Source of the DNA: Pelagimonas varians
GTDB taxonomy: Bacteria > Pseudomonadota > Alphaproteobacteria > Rhodobacterales > Rhodobacteraceae
Assembly (NCBI RefSeq): GCF_003208435.1
Contig: NZ_QKMF01000004.1
Location: 1 to 64,000 of the forward strand
DNA: 64,000 nt
Reading direction: 5' to 3'
Position 1 is the stretch's first letter. The number at the start of each line of letters is the position of its first letter. The notes beneath the pieces were generated by a model. That model did not search any database and was not told where the DNA came from. It saw nothing but the letters and a program-made list of their open reading frames with translations. A program made the translations under genes and the position numbers. Shown here one piece after another: positions 28,788 to 38,171 of this stretch.

Positions 28788-29351
28788 ATGTCCGAAGATT
28801 TCGAACTCGATACTGATGATCTGATCCGCCGTATGGATGGCGCAATGGCAAACCTGCGGACGGAGTTTGCATCTCTGCGCACCGGCCGTGCTTCTGCGTC
28901 CATGCTGGAGCCGATCGACGTCGATGCCTATGGCTCGATGACGCCCATCAACCAAGTCGGTACTGTCAATGTGCCGGAGCCGCGTATGGTTACCATCAAT
29001 GTGTGGGACAAGGGCTTGGTTGGCAAAGTGGAAAAAGCGATCCGCGAATCCGGTTTGGGTATCAATCCGCAGCTGAATGGCACAATCATTATGCTGCCGA
29101 TCCCCGAACTGAACGAGGAACGCCGCCGCGAGCTGGGAAAAGTTGCCGGCAACTATGCGGAACATGCCCGTGTGTCGGTCCGCAATGTGCGCCGCGACGG
29201 CATGGACAAAATCAAAAAAGCCAAAAACGACGGCATGTCCGAAGACGACCAAAAACTTTGGGAATCCGAAGTTCAGGATATGACGAATACCTACATTAAA
29301 AAGGTCGATGATCTTCTTGAAACAAAACAAGAAGATATCATGCAAGTTTAA
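28788..29351 (+). CDS. frr: Ribosome recycling factor
   Basis: 187 residues, the usual length. With EF-G it splits post-termination ribosomes. The family signatures are clear: [14 protein letters not shown] near the N-terminus, [52 protein letters not shown] and [13 protein letters not shown]. It starts the run frr-uppS-cdsA-dxr-rseP, although two hairpins after its stop suggest partial termination before uppS. Confidence 0.97.
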   Translation: MSEDFELDTDDLIRRMDGAMANLRTEFASLRTGRASASMLEPIDVDAYGSMTPINQVGTVNVPEPRMVTINVWDKGLVGKVEKAIRESGLGINPQLNGTIIMLPIPELNEERRRELGKVAGNYAEHARVSVRNVRRDGMDKIKKAKNDGMSEDDQKLWESEVQDMTNTYIKKVDDLLETKQEDIMQV

Positions 29352-29356
29352 CGGTT

Positions 29357-29411
29357 GGGCGGCCTTTTATGGGCCGCCTTCCGCTTTTGGGCAGCTTAGG
29401 GCTGCCTTTTT
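29357..29411 (+). terminator. Tandem hairpins after frr
   Basis: GGCGGCC/GGGCCGCC at 29357-29378 followed by a short T-poor tail, then GGCAGC-TTAGG-GCTGCC at 29390-29406 followed by five T. These should end most frr transcripts or attenuate read-through into uppS. Confidence 0.75.
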
Positions 29412-29470
29412 CTATGGAATGCCCCGGTGCGATGTCGCAAAGGGCGATGCGCTTGACGAAGGATGACGTG

Positions 29471-30196
29471 ATGGCAGAACCGCTCCGTGACCAAGGTGGA
29501 CCGCGCCATGTGGCCATCATCATGGACGGCAATGGCCGTTGGGCCACCAATCGTGGTCGTCCGCGGTTGTTTGGCCATCATGCGGGTGCCAAACGTGTTC
29601 GAGAAGTTGTCGAAGCCTGTCCGTCTGTCGGGGTGAAATATCTGACGATCTTTGCGTTTTCGACCGAGAACTGGAAGCGGACGCAGGTGGAGGTAGCCGG
29701 CTTAATGAGCCTGTTTCGCCGCTATATCGCCAAAGAAACCAAAGCCTTGCGGGATCGAAATGTTCAGGTCCGCTTTATCGGGGACCGGATCCGGCTCGAC
29801 GCTAAACTGATCAAGCTGATGGACGAACTTGAGCAAAGCACCGAACACTGTACCGGCACCAATTTGACCATTGCGTTAAACTACGGAGCAAGGGACGAAG
29901 TGGCGCGTGCCACAAAACGCCTTGCGCTGGATGTGCGGGACGGAAAGCTTGATCCCGAAAGCGTCGATGTAGAAACACTGCCCCGCTATCTGGATACGCA
30001 TGTGTTGCCGGACCCTGATCTTGTTATCCGCACCAGTGGCGAGGCCCGGATTTCCAACTTCTTGCTCTGGCAGTCGGCCTATGCGGAATACGAATTTGTC
30101 GATACCCTTTGGCCAGATTTTTCCGCCGAAGAGTTCGGCAAGTTGGTTGGTGGATATGGCAAGCGCGACAGGCGGTTTGGCGGGGTCAAAACATGA
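29471..30196 (+). CDS. uppS: Undecaprenyl diphosphate synthase (isoprenyl transferase)
   Basis: 241 residues from the ATG at 29471 with GAAGGA upstream; the longer frame to 29369 crosses the terminator hairpins and is unlikely. It condenses isopentenyl units onto farnesyl diphosphate to make the C55 carrier lipid for peptidoglycan. The cis-prenyltransferase motifs are present: HVAIIMDGNGRWAT with the metal-binding Asp, GHHAGAKRVREV, YLTIFAFSTENWKR and IRTSGEARISNFLLWQSAYAEYEF. It overlaps cdsA by 4 bases. Confidence 0.96.
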   Translation: MAEPLRDQGGPRHVAIIMDGNGRWATNRGRPRLFGHHAGAKRVREVVEACPSVGVKYLTIFAFSTENWKRTQVEVAGLMSLFRRYIAKETKALRDRNVQVRFIGDRIRLDAKLIKLMDELEQSTEHCTGTNLTIALNYGARDEVARATKRLALDVRDGKLDPESVDVETLPRYLDTHVLPDPDLVIRTSGEARISNFLLWQSAYAEYEFVDTLWPDFSAEEFGKLVGGYGKRDRRFGGVKT

Positions 30197-30969
30197 CGGA
30201 TAAGTGGCGGGATCTTGGGCCACGGCTGATTTCGGCCGTTGCAATGTTGGCTGTTGCCATTGGGGCCGCATGGACAGGGCCGCTGGCCTTTGCAGTACTG
30301 GTTTCAGTGGCGACCGGATTGATGCTGTGGGAGCTGACTCGCATGCATGGCCCACGCTTTCGGTTTTTGCCCAAAGCTGCCGCTGCCGCCGCCGCAGTGC
30401 TGGTGTTCATCGATTACCCGATGCTTTTGGGGGCTCTTTGGGTCTATCCGGTTGCAGCTAGTCTGATTTTGGCAGGTATTTTGACATTTGGCGTCAACAA
30501 TGATCGCCGGCTGTTTGCACCTTATGCAATGGCCGCCTTGCTGACGGGGACGCTTTTGGCGGGGTTGTTTGAAGTGTCGCCGTCCAGTGTATTGGTTCTT
30601 CTGGCCGTAGTGATTTTCACGGACGTGGCTGGATATTTTGCCGGAAAATCCATCGGTGGCAAGAAATTCTGGCCTACAATTAGTCCCAAGAAAACCTGGG
30701 CAGGTGTGATTGCGGGATGGATTGCAGCAGGCGGCGTAGGCGTTGTTGCTGCGATCACAGGCTCTTTCGAGGTGATGGTCATTCCGGTGGCGATGCTGAT
30801 GAGTTTTGCCAGCCAACTGGGTGATATTGCCGAAAGCGGGCTAAAGCGCCGGGCGGGGGTCAAGGACAGTTCGAATATGATTCCGGGCCATGGCGGTGTG
30901 TTGGATCGCTTTGACGGTGTCGTAGGAGCGTCCTTGGTGTTGCTGGTCTACATGCTACTGAAAACTTGA
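30193..30969 (+). CDS. cdsA: Phosphatidate cytidylyltransferase
   Basis: 258 residues from the ATG at 30193, in an ATGA overlap with uppS. Integral membrane enzyme that makes CDP-diacylglycerol. There are about seven hydrophobic segments. The signature near the C-terminus is clear: SQLGDIAESGLKRRAGVKDSSNMIPGHGGVLDRFD, with Lys, Asp and the HGG motif. GKSIGGKKFWPTISPKKTWAG is the conserved preceding loop. It is slightly shorter than the E. coli enzyme. Confidence 0.95.
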   Translation: MTDKWRDLGPRLISAVAMLAVAIGAAWTGPLAFAVLVSVATGLMLWELTRMHGPRFRFLPKAAAAAAAVLVFIDYPMLLGALWVYPVAASLILAGILTFGVNNDRRLFAPYAMAALLTGTLLAGLFEVSPSSVLVLLAVVIFTDVAGYFAGKSIGGKKFWPTISPKKTWAGVIAGWIAAGGVGVVAAITGSFEVMVIPVAMLMSFASQLGDIAESGLKRRAGVKDSSNMIPGHGGVLDRFDGVVGASLVLLVYMLLKT

Positions 30970-32135
30970 TGCGCAGACGTATTTCGATATTTGGTGCTAC
31001 GGGGTCAATTGGTCAAAGCACAATTGATTTGATTGCACGCGACCCGCAAACCTATGAGGTTGTGGCACTAACAGGTGGTCAAAATATTGCGCTGCTGGCC
31101 GCCGAAGCAATTAAGACTGGCGCACAAGTGGCTGTTACGGCTGATGAAACGCGTCTTCAGGACTTACGTGATGCCCTTGCCGGATCCGGGGTCGAGGCGG
31201 CGGCTGGACGAAGGGCCTTGATTGAAGCGGCCAGCCGTCCTGCTGATTGGGTTATGTCCGCGATTGTCGGGGCTGCTGGACTGGAGCCGGGGTTGCGGGC
31301 CCTGCAAACCGGTGCGGTTTTGGCCTTGGCCAACAAGGAAAGTCTGGTGTGCGCCGGTCCGTTGATTATGCGTACAGCGCAGGCGCATGGCACACATATT
31401 TTGCCTGTCGACAGCGAACACTCCGCGGTATTCCAAGCGATGATTGGCGAAGATCTTGCAGCGGTTGAGCGGGTGATCATCACCGCAAGCGGCGGTGCAT
31501 TTCGTGATTGGCCGATCGAAGATCTGGCCAAGGCGACCCCAGCGCAGGCGGCGACACATCCCAATTGGGACATGGGGCAGCGGATCACAATCGATTCGGC
31601 GTCCATGTTCAACAAAGCCTTGGAGCTGATTGAAACCAAAGAATACTTTGGGATCGCGCCCGAGAAGATTGAAACCGTAGTGCATCCGGAATCGATGATC
31701 CACGCCATGGTCGGTTTTAACGATGGGGCCTTGATGGCACATGTCGGCGCACCGGATATGCGCCATGCAATTGGCTTTGCCCTACATTATCCCCACCGCA
31801 AACCTTTGCCGGTTGAGCGGCTTGATCTGGTCAAGCTGGGCCAGATGACCTTCCGCGAACCATGTGAGGCCCGTTGGCCAGCCCTGCGCCTCGCCCGGGA
31901 GGTTATGCAGGCCGGCGGTTTGATGGGGGCCGTTTTCAATGCTGCAAAAGAACGAGCGCTGGACGCCTTTATCGCCGAAGCCATTACATTTCCGCAAATG
32001 GCAGCTGTGGTCGAAGAGGTGCTAAGCGACCTTTCAACTTACGAAAGTCATAATCCTGCCGAGATTACCCTTGATAAGGTTGCTGAAGCGGACCATCTCG
32101 CTCGGGTACGGGCAGACGAATTTATGGCGCGATAA
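30969..32135 (+). CDS. dxr: 1-deoxy-D-xylulose 5-phosphate reductoisomerase
   Basis: 388 residues from the ATG at 30969, which shares a base with the cdsA stop (TGATG). Committed step of the MEP isoprenoid pathway. Motifs: NADPH loop ISIFGATGSIGQST, ALANKESLV, LPVDSEHSAVFQAM (metal-binding Asp and Glu), TASGGAFRD, NWDMGQRITIDSASMFNKALELIE and HPESMIHAMV. The length fits the family. Confidence 0.97.
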   Translation: MRRRISIFGATGSIGQSTIDLIARDPQTYEVVALTGGQNIALLAAEAIKTGAQVAVTADETRLQDLRDALAGSGVEAAAGRRALIEAASRPADWVMSAIVGAAGLEPGLRALQTGAVLALANKESLVCAGPLIMRTAQAHGTHILPVDSEHSAVFQAMIGEDLAAVERVIITASGGAFRDWPIEDLAKATPAQAATHPNWDMGQRITIDSASMFNKALELIETKEYFGIAPEKIETVVHPESMIHAMVGFNDGALMAHVGAPDMRHAIGFALHYPHRKPLPVERLDLVKLGQMTFREPCEARWPALRLAREVMQAGGLMGAVFNAAKERALDAFIAEAITFPQMAAVVEEVLSDLSTYESHNPAEITLDKVAEADHLARVRADEFMAR

Positions 32136-32164
32136 CTACAAAAACAACCTAAGAGGCATATGCT

Positions 32165-33505
32165 TTGGACCTGACGACTTTGATCCCGCAGTTTGGCGGC
32201 TTGCTTTGGACTTTGCTGTTTTTTGTGGTGGCGCTTTCGATCATCGTGGCGATTCATGAATACGGACACTACATTGTCGGCAAAAAAACCGGAATATACC
32301 CAGAGGTGTTTTCTTTGGGGTTCGGGCCGGTCCTTTGGTCGAGATATGACAATTTTGGGACCAAATGGCAGATAGCAGCGATCCCTTTTGGCGGTTTTGT
32401 GAAATTCCGCGGCGATGCAAACGCCTCTGGTGGCGTGGACGGTGAGGCGATGCAAGCCTTGGACGATACGGCTTTGCGCTCAACCATGCACGGCGCACCG
32501 CTTTGGGCCCGCACAGCGACAGTTGCAGCCGGTCCGGTCTTCAATTTCATTTTGTCGATTGTTTTGTTCACTGGCGTTTTGTTGGTGCGCGGCGTTGTCA
32601 CCGAACCGCTGACGGTTGGCGAGTTGCGCACGATGCCGACTGTTCAGGAATTGCAGATCGGGGATGTTGTAACCGCAATCGAAGGGGCTGCACCGCCTGC
32701 ATTTGACGATGCTGACGCCTATACCGCGTTTATGAAGGCCCTGCCGCAAAAGCCGGAACTGGAATACACCGTCCTGCGCCGCGGTTCCGAGCAAGTGGTG
32801 TCCGGTCCGTATGTTTATCCTCCAATCGTGACACAGGTCGCGCCGCGATCCGCCGCGCGCGACGCCGGGTTACAGCAGGGCGATGTGATTACGGCCATCG
32901 ATGGCGAACCGGTCTTTGCGTTTGATCAACTTAAACAAAAGGTCGAAAGCTCGGACGGGGCGACACTGGCCCTGACGATCTGGCGCGACGGAAAGGATGT
33001 CACCGCCGATCTGACACCGCGCCGCGTGGATGAGCCGCAAGCCGACAACAGTTTCAAAACATTTTTCCGTATCGGTGTGATCGGCGGCATCTTGTTCGAG
33101 CCAGCCACGCAAACCCCCGGATTTGGCGAAGCCTTTATGGCCGGTGTCAATCAGGTGGGCCGCATCATATCGGGGTCTTTGTCGGGTATGTGGCACATGG
33201 TAACGGGCGCGATCAGCACCTGTAACTTGTCCGGTCCTATCGGCATCGCTGAAACTTCGGGTGACATGGCCAGTCAGGGCACAGCCAACTTTATCTGGTT
33301 CATCGCCGTTCTGTCGACGGCAGTGGGCCTGATCAACCTGTTTCCAATTCCGGTCTTGGATGGCGGGCATCTGGTGTTCTACGCCTATGAGGCGGTTACC
33401 GGGCGTCAGCCAAGCGAGCGGGTTCTACATTTGCTTATGAAAGTCGGTGTGGCTGTGGTGCTTGGAGTGATGATCTTGGGCGTGACCAGCGATTTATTCT
33501 GCTAA
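32165..33505 (+). CDS. rseP: Site-2 intramembrane zinc metalloprotease RseP
   Basis: 446 residues. The start is a TTG at 32165: the ATG five bases earlier hits a stop at once, while AAGAGG sits 8 bases before the TTG. The zinc motif is HEYGH (VAIHEYGHYIVGKKTG, about 24-40). One or two PDZ domains lie near 130-290, and the second metal motif NLFPIPVLDGGHLVFYAYE is near the C-terminus. There are four membrane segments. It cleaves membrane anti-sigma factors after a first periplasmic cut and also clears signal peptides. It lies between dxr and bamA as in most alphaproteobacteria. Confidence 0.95.
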   Translation: MDLTTLIPQFGGLLWTLLFFVVALSIIVAIHEYGHYIVGKKTGIYPEVFSLGFGPVLWSRYDNFGTKWQIAAIPFGGFVKFRGDANASGGVDGEAMQALDDTALRSTMHGAPLWARTATVAAGPVFNFILSIVLFTGVLLVRGVVTEPLTVGELRTMPTVQELQIGDVVTAIEGAAPPAFDDADAYTAFMKALPQKPELEYTVLRRGSEQVVSGPYVYPPIVTQVAPRSAARDAGLQQGDVITAIDGEPVFAFDQLKQKVESSDGATLALTIWRDGKDVTADLTPRRVDEPQADNSFKTFFRIGVIGGILFEPATQTPGFGEAFMAGVNQVGRIISGSLSGMWHMVTGAISTCNLSGPIGIAETSGDMASQGTANFIWFIAVLSTAVGLINLFPIPVLDGGHLVFYAYEAVTGRQPSERVLHLLMKVGVAVVLGVMILGVTSDLFC

Positions 33506-33517
33506 GAATAAAATTTG

Positions 33518-33544
33518 TCGGGCAGGTGCCTAAATCCTGCCCGA
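33518..33544 (+). terminator. Hairpin after rseP (weak)
   Basis: TCGGGCAGG/CCTGCCCGA stem of nine pairs with a nine-base loop, 13 bases after the rseP stop. There is no T-run, so it may be an mRNA-stabilising or attenuating hairpin and not a full terminator. Confidence 0.5.
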
Positions 33545-33586
33545 TTCACCATGTATTCAGGTCCTAGCAACAAAAGGACCGAATCC

Positions 33587-33718
33587 ATGAGCACTATCCA
33601 AGCTGGCTATCGCAGCATGAGCGTCTTGGTCTCGATCAATTGGGACCGGCTTTTGTATGTCTTTACCATCGTATTTGCACTGTTCTTGGGTGCATATCTT
33701 GGGACAGTTATGCTCTGA
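33587..33718 (+). CDS. 43-residue single-pass membrane protein
   Basis: Reads MSTIQAGYRSMSVLVSINWD then a hydrophobic segment LLYVFTIVFALFLGAYLGTVML. AAAAGGAC lies 7 bases before the ATG. The N-terminal 20 residues are polar and cytoplasmic by the charge rule, then one membrane helix ends the protein. It sits between rseP and bamA. The gene-like codon use and good ribosome binding site support translation. The role is unknown; modulation of RseP or of envelope stress is only a guess from position. Confidence 0.65.
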   Translation: MSTIQAGYRSMSVLVSINWDRLLYVFTIVFALFLGAYLGTVML

Positions 33719-33818
33719 TCCCCTAGCCTTAGGGGGGAGCAAGACAAAAAACACCGGCAATTGATCGCCATGGCCTTTTGACAAGGGGCCGCAATCCCGA
33801 TACTCCCATACTCAAGGG

Positions 33819-36242
33819 ATGTCGAAGTGGATTGGTAAGATGGCAATGGTCATTTCGGGGCGTAAATCGTCGCAGAATGTTAAAAAACAAAACCGGGTTT
33901 CAAGCGCCGCAAAAGTGGTGGCTGTCACCATCGCTTTGGCTGCCGGGCTTGGCGGTATCGCGATGCCGCAAACCGCCTATGCGCAAAGCTATTCTTTCAG
34001 TAGCGTGACGATCGAAGGCAACGACCGCATCGAAGGGGAAACTATCCTGTCGTATGCCGGAATTGCCAGGGGTCAGTCTATTTCCGCGGGTGAACTGAAC
34101 GATTCCTATCAACGCATCTTAGGGTCCGGTCTGTTCGAATCCGTCGATTTGATTCCGCAAGGGTCGCGTCTGGTGATCAAGGTTGTCGAATATCCGACCG
34201 TGAACCAGATCTCTTTTGAGGGGAACCGTCGCCTCAAGGACGAGGATCTGTCCGGTATCGTTCAGACACAGATCCGCCGTGTCTTTAACCCGCGTGTGGC
34301 AGAGGAAGATGCGCAACGCATCTCCGAAGGCTATTCCCAGCAGGGGCGTTTGGCAGCCCGTGTTCAGCCCAAGATTATCAAACGGCGTGACAACCGCGTG
34401 GATGTTGTTTTCGAAATCTTCGAAGGTGGCGTCACCGAGATCGAGCGCATTGGATTTGCCGGCAATGGCAAGTATTCAGACGGGCGTCTGCGCCGGGTTC
34501 TTGCAACCAAACAGGCGGGTCTGTTTCGCGCCATTGTAAGCAAAGACTCCTTTATCGAAGACCGCATCGAGTTCGACAAGCAACTACTGTCTGATTTCTA
34601 CCAGTCACGCGGTTATGTTGATTTCCGGATTACTGGCGTGAATGCGGAGCTTGCTCAGGAACGTGACGGCTACTTTGTGACCTTCAATATCGAAGAAGGG
34701 CAGCAATTCACAGTGGGCGAGGTTTTGGTTTCTTCCGACCTGCCTGATGTCGATCCGGATTTGTTTCAGAGCAAGCTGAAATTGCGGTCGGGTGTTGTGT
34801 ATTCTGCTGCCAGAATCGAAAGCGAGATTGTACGGCTTGAACGTTTGGCCATTCGCGAAGGGCTGAATTTTGTTCGCGTCGATCCGCGTATCGAACGGAA
34901 CGATCGCGATTTGACGCTCGATGTTGAATTCCAACTGACTCGCGGTGAGCGAATTTTTGTGGAACGGATCGACATCGAAGGCAACACAACCACGCTTGAC
35001 CGTGTGGTACGTGAACAGTTCCGGGTTGCGGAAGGGGATCCTTTTAATCCACGCGCCATTCGTGAAAGTGCCGAACGTATTCGTGCCTTGGGTTATTTCA
35101 GTTCGGCGGACGTCGAAGCCCGCGAAGGCTCGACCCCGCAGCAAGTGATCGTCGAAGTTGACGTCGAAGAACGTCCAACCGGCTCCATCGGTTTTGGTGG
35201 ATCGTATTCAACGGACAGCGGTATTGGCGCGAATATCTCGTTCAACGAACGAAACTTTCTTGGCCGCGGGCAGCAGCTTGATCTGTCGTTCAATACGTCG
35301 TTTGAATCCAACCAATATGTTTTCAACTTTGCCGACCCTGCATTTTTGGGCCGCAATATGACGGCTGGTTTTGCCAGCAGCTATGTTGAGGACGAAGACG
35401 ACGATTCTGACTTTTCGACCACCACAGGCACATTTCGTCCGTATCTGGACTTTCCGATATCTGACAATGGCCGCCTGCAGGTTCGCTATACTTACAAATA
35501 TACTGACTTCGGCGTGCCAGATGAGCCGGATGATCCTGCTGATGAAACCGTCAGTGGTATTATTCGCCACGAAGCCGGCCTTGGGCCACGTCACGAAAGC
35601 TCGCTCGGATTTACCTATAATTTTGATTCGCGCCGTACGGGCTTGAATCCGAACGCAGGTGTTCTTCTGGAATTCAGTCAGGACTATTCTGGCTTGGGAG
35701 GCGATACGACGTTTGCCAAATCGCGCGTTCGTGCCATCGCTCAAACCAAGATTTTCAACGAAGAGTTGACGCTGCGCGCAAGCTTTCATGGTGGGGCAAT
35801 CGCCTATGACAGGGGGCAAAGCCGTGAAACGGACCGTTTTTCAACGGGACCATCGATTATGCGTGGCTTCGAATCCGGCGGAATCGGCCCGCGTGAGATC
35901 AATTCAGGTAATGGCATCGATGATTCCTTGGGCGGTAACTACTTCGCGGTTGCGCGCTTGGAAGCTGATTTCTCGTTGGGGTTACCAGAGGAATATGGGC
36001 TGACCGGCGGTGTGTTCTATGATGTCGGGTCCGTTTGGGGGGTCAATGATGGCTACGATGACTTCGTTGGCACCGGCGGCAAGATCGTCTCTGAAGACTT
36101 TGAATTGCGCCATGTTATTGGCGTGACAGTCTATTGGAACAGTGCCCTTGGCCCCTTGCGGATGGATTTCACCGAGGCGTTGCAAAAGAACAAATATGAC
36201 AAACCGCTGAACTTCAATATCTCGGTTTCGAAGCAGTTCTAA
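33819..36242 (+). CDS. bamA: Outer membrane protein assembly factor BamA
   Basis: 807 residues. Signal peptide near AAKVVAVTIALAAGLGGIAM...AYAQ, then five POTRA domains (about 60-430, first one starting FSSVTIEGNDRIEGETI), then a 16-strand beta-barrel. Barrel signatures include VEVDVEERPTGSIGFGGSYST, GRGQQLDLSFNTSFE and the C-terminal Phe (SVSKQF). The barrel motif (V/I)RGF appears as IMRGFESGGIGPR. It inserts beta-barrel proteins into the outer membrane. The start is uncertain: ATG 33819 has little room for a binding site and ATG 33840 or 33846 are alternatives. Confidence 0.96.
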   Translation: MSKWIGKMAMVISGRKSSQNVKKQNRVSSAAKVVAVTIALAAGLGGIAMPQTAYAQSYSFSSVTIEGNDRIEGETILSYAGIARGQSISAGELNDSYQRILGSGLFESVDLIPQGSRLVIKVVEYPTVNQISFEGNRRLKDEDLSGIVQTQIRRVFNPRVAEEDAQRISEGYSQQGRLAARVQPKIIKRRDNRVDVVFEIFEGGVTEIERIGFAGNGKYSDGRLRRVLATKQAGLFRAIVSKDSFIEDRIEFDKQLLSDFYQSRGYVDFRITGVNAELAQERDGYFVTFNIEEGQQFTVGEVLVSSDLPDVDPDLFQSKLKLRSGVVYSAARIESEIVRLERLAIREGLNFVRVDPRIERNDRDLTLDVEFQLTRGERIFVERIDIEGNTTTLDRVVREQFRVAEGDPFNPRAIRESAERIRALGYFSSADVEAREGSTPQQVIVEVDVEERPTGSIGFGGSYSTDSGIGANISFNERNFLGRGQQLDLSFNTSFESNQYVFNFADPAFLGRNMTAGFASSYVEDEDDDSDFSTTTGTFRPYLDFPISDNGRLQVRYTYKYTDFGVPDEPDDPADETVSGIIRHEAGLGPRHESSLGFTYNFDSRRTGLNPNAGVLLEFSQDYSGLGGDTTFAKSRVRAIAQTKIFNEELTLRASFHGGAIAYDRGQSRETDRFSTGPSIMRGFESGGIGPREINSGNGIDDSLGGNYFAVARLEADFSLGLPEEYGLTGGVFYDVGSVWGVNDGYDDFVGTGGKIVSEDFELRHVIGVTVYWNSALGPLRMDFTEALQKNKYDKPLNFNISVSKQF

Positions 36243-36246
36243 CTTG

Positions 36247-36840
36247 ATGGTGGTCTTCAAACGTTTTGCTGTGTTGCTGGCCTGCGCCTTTTGGGGCGTG
36301 GCGGCCAGTGCCCAGTCGACAGGTGCGGCGTTTGACGTCGGTACGATTCAAAGTCCAATTCTTGTTATCGAATCTGACCGCGCATTTGCTCAAAGTGCGT
36401 TTGGCAAACGCGCGTCTCTAGAGATTGAACGCGCAGGATCCGAAATTGCATCGGAAAACCGTCAGATCGAAACTGAGCTGAAAAACGAAGAACTGGCCCT
36501 GACCGCGCAACGTGAGTCTTTGGAACCAGAAGTGTTTCGGAAACTGGCAGATGCTTTTGACGAAAAAGTCCAGAACCTGCGCCGTGAACAAGACACGAAA
36601 GCGCGCGCCCTAGTAGAAAGACAAGAAACGGCACGCCGCCAGTTTCTTGTGGCGGTTAAGCCGGTTCTGAATGAGATTATGCTGGATTTCGGTGCATCGC
36701 TCATCTTGGAAAAACGCAATGTTTTTGTATCCGTGGCTGCCATTGATATAACAGATCAAGTGGTCTTGGGGATCAACAGTCTGCTCGGTGAAAACTCTGA
36801 TGTGGTGCCCGAACCGGTGGACCAGAACCCAGACCCGTAA
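36247..36840 (+). CDS. OmpH/Skp-family periplasmic chaperone
   Basis: 197 residues from the ATG at 36247, 4 bases after bamA. Signal peptide [23 protein letters not shown]. The core (about 40-165) is a long amphipathic helical hairpin rich in Glu, Lys, Arg and Gln (for example [21 protein letters not shown]), as in Skp, which forms a trimeric jellyfish that holds unfolded outer membrane proteins. The position after bamA supports this. The Pro/Asp-rich tail is not seen in E. coli Skp. Confidence 0.88.
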   Translation: MVVFKRFAVLLACAFWGVAASAQSTGAAFDVGTIQSPILVIESDRAFAQSAFGKRASLEIERAGSEIASENRQIETELKNEELALTAQRESLEPEVFRKLADAFDEKVQNLRREQDTKARALVERQETARRQFLVAVKPVLNEIMLDFGASLILEKRNVFVSVAAIDITDQVVLGINSLLGENSDVVPEPVDQNPDP

Positions 36841-36920
36841 CGACAGTTTCTGCTGTCTGCTTGCCCCGACACCGGTTGGTTGGTAGGAAAAGAAGTGTAA
36901 TCAAGACAAAGGCAAGCCCC

Positions 36921-37382
36921 ATGACAGACACGCTTCTGAGCGCTGATATCCAGCTGATCCAGCGCATTCTGCCGCACCGCTATCCCTTCTTGTTGGTGGA
37001 TAAGGTTGAGCAGATCAACGGCACCGCATCTGGTGTGGGCATCAAAAACGTCACCATGAACGAGCCGCATTTTCAGGGGCATTTCCCGGGACTGCCGATT
37101 ATGCCTGGTGTGACCATTGTTGAGGCGATGGCGCAGACCGCGGCGGTCATTGTTGGCACGGCTCTGGACATGGCTGACAAGGAAATGAAAGTATATTTCA
37201 TGGCCATCGACAAATGCAAATTCCGCCGCAAAGTTGTCCCCGGTGATCAACTGCGTATGAACCTGACCACCGTGCGCGGCAAACCCGGCGGCAAGGTTTG
37301 GAAGTTCAACGGCGTTGCCGAAGTGGACGGCGAAATGGCGGCGGAATGCGAATTCACAGCTATGATGGACCTGCCTGCATGA
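36921..37382 (+). CDS. fabZ: 3-hydroxyacyl-ACP dehydratase FabZ
   Basis: 153 residues from the ATG at 36921 (a 20-residue upstream extension is rejected because of poor composition). Hot-dog fold enzyme of fatty acid elongation, also setting the pool for lipid A acyl chains. Motifs: [40 protein letters not shown] with the catalytic His and the downstream Glu, and [11 protein letters not shown]. It overlaps lpxA by 4 bases. Confidence 0.96.
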   Translation: MTDTLLSADIQLIQRILPHRYPFLLVDKVEQINGTASGVGIKNVTMNEPHFQGHFPGLPIMPGVTIVEAMAQTAAVIVGTALDMADKEMKVYFMAIDKCKFRRKVVPGDQLRMNLTTVRGKPGGKVWKFNGVAEVDGEMAAECEFTAMMDLPA

Positions 37383-38164
37383 GCGCGACCATCCACCCGT
37401 CCGCTGTTGTCGAAACGGGAGCGAAAATCGGCGAAGGCTGCATCATTGGCCCGTTTTGTCACGTCGGGCCAAATGTGGAACTCGGTCCTCGTGTCGAATT
37501 GAAAAGCCACGTTGTTGTGACAGGGTGCACGCAGATCGGCGAGGAGACAGTGATCTTTCCCTTCGCCGTTATTGGCGAAATCCCGCAAGATTTGAAATTC
37601 GACGGCGAAGAGACCCGGTTGGTTATCGGCAAGCGCAATCGTATCCGTGAACACGTGACTATGAACACGGGCACCCAAGGCGGCGGTGGCTTGACCAGTG
37701 TCGGCGACGACGGATTGTTCATGGCATCCAGCCATGTGGCGCATGACGTTCACGTCGGCAACAATGTGATCTTGGCAAATAATGTTGCTTTGGCAGGGCA
37801 TTGCGTTCTGGCTGATCAAGTCATCGTGGGTGGTCTGTCTGGCGTGCACCAGTTTGTCCGCATCGGGCGCGGCGCCATTATTGGCGCGGTAACGATGGTG
37901 ACAAATGACGTGATCCCACACGGTCTGGTGCAAGGGCCGCGCGGTCAGTTGGATGGGTTGAATCTTGTCGGGCTGAAACGCCGCGGTGTATCGCGGGCGG
38001 ATATCACAGCGCTTCGGGCTGCGTTCCAGATGTTGGCACAAGGCGAAGGTGCTTTTCAGGATCGTGCCCGCCGATTAGGCGAAGAAACCACCAGCGAATA
38101 TGTGTCCGAGATTGTCGCGTTTATCCTTGGCGACAGTGATCGGTCCTTTCTGACACCGGGCTGA
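37379..38164 (+). CDS. lpxA: UDP-N-acetylglucosamine acyltransferase
   Basis: 261 residues from the ATG at 37379 (ATGA overlap with fabZ). First step of lipid A synthesis. Left-handed beta helix of hexapeptide repeats ([26 protein letters not shown] and on), with the catalytic His in [13 protein letters not shown], and a helical C-terminus ([19 protein letters not shown]). The length matches the family. Confidence 0.97.
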   Translation: MSATIHPSAVVETGAKIGEGCIIGPFCHVGPNVELGPRVELKSHVVVTGCTQIGEETVIFPFAVIGEIPQDLKFDGEETRLVIGKRNRIREHVTMNTGTQGGGGLTSVGDDGLFMASSHVAHDVHVGNNVILANNVALAGHCVLADQVIVGGLSGVHQFVRIGRGAIIGAVTMVTNDVIPHGLVQGPRGQLDGLNLVGLKRRGVSRADITALRAAFQMLAQGEGAFQDRARRLGEETTSEYVSEIVAFILGDSDRSFLTPG

Positions 38165-38171
38165 TCGCACG

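Noticed and set aside
32160-32174. ATG start for rseP at 32160
   Set aside because: It runs into a stop codon after four codons; the TTG at 32165 is in the right frame.
37247-38041. 264-residue frame on the minus strand
   Set aside because: Antisense shadow of fabZ and lpxA with no domain.
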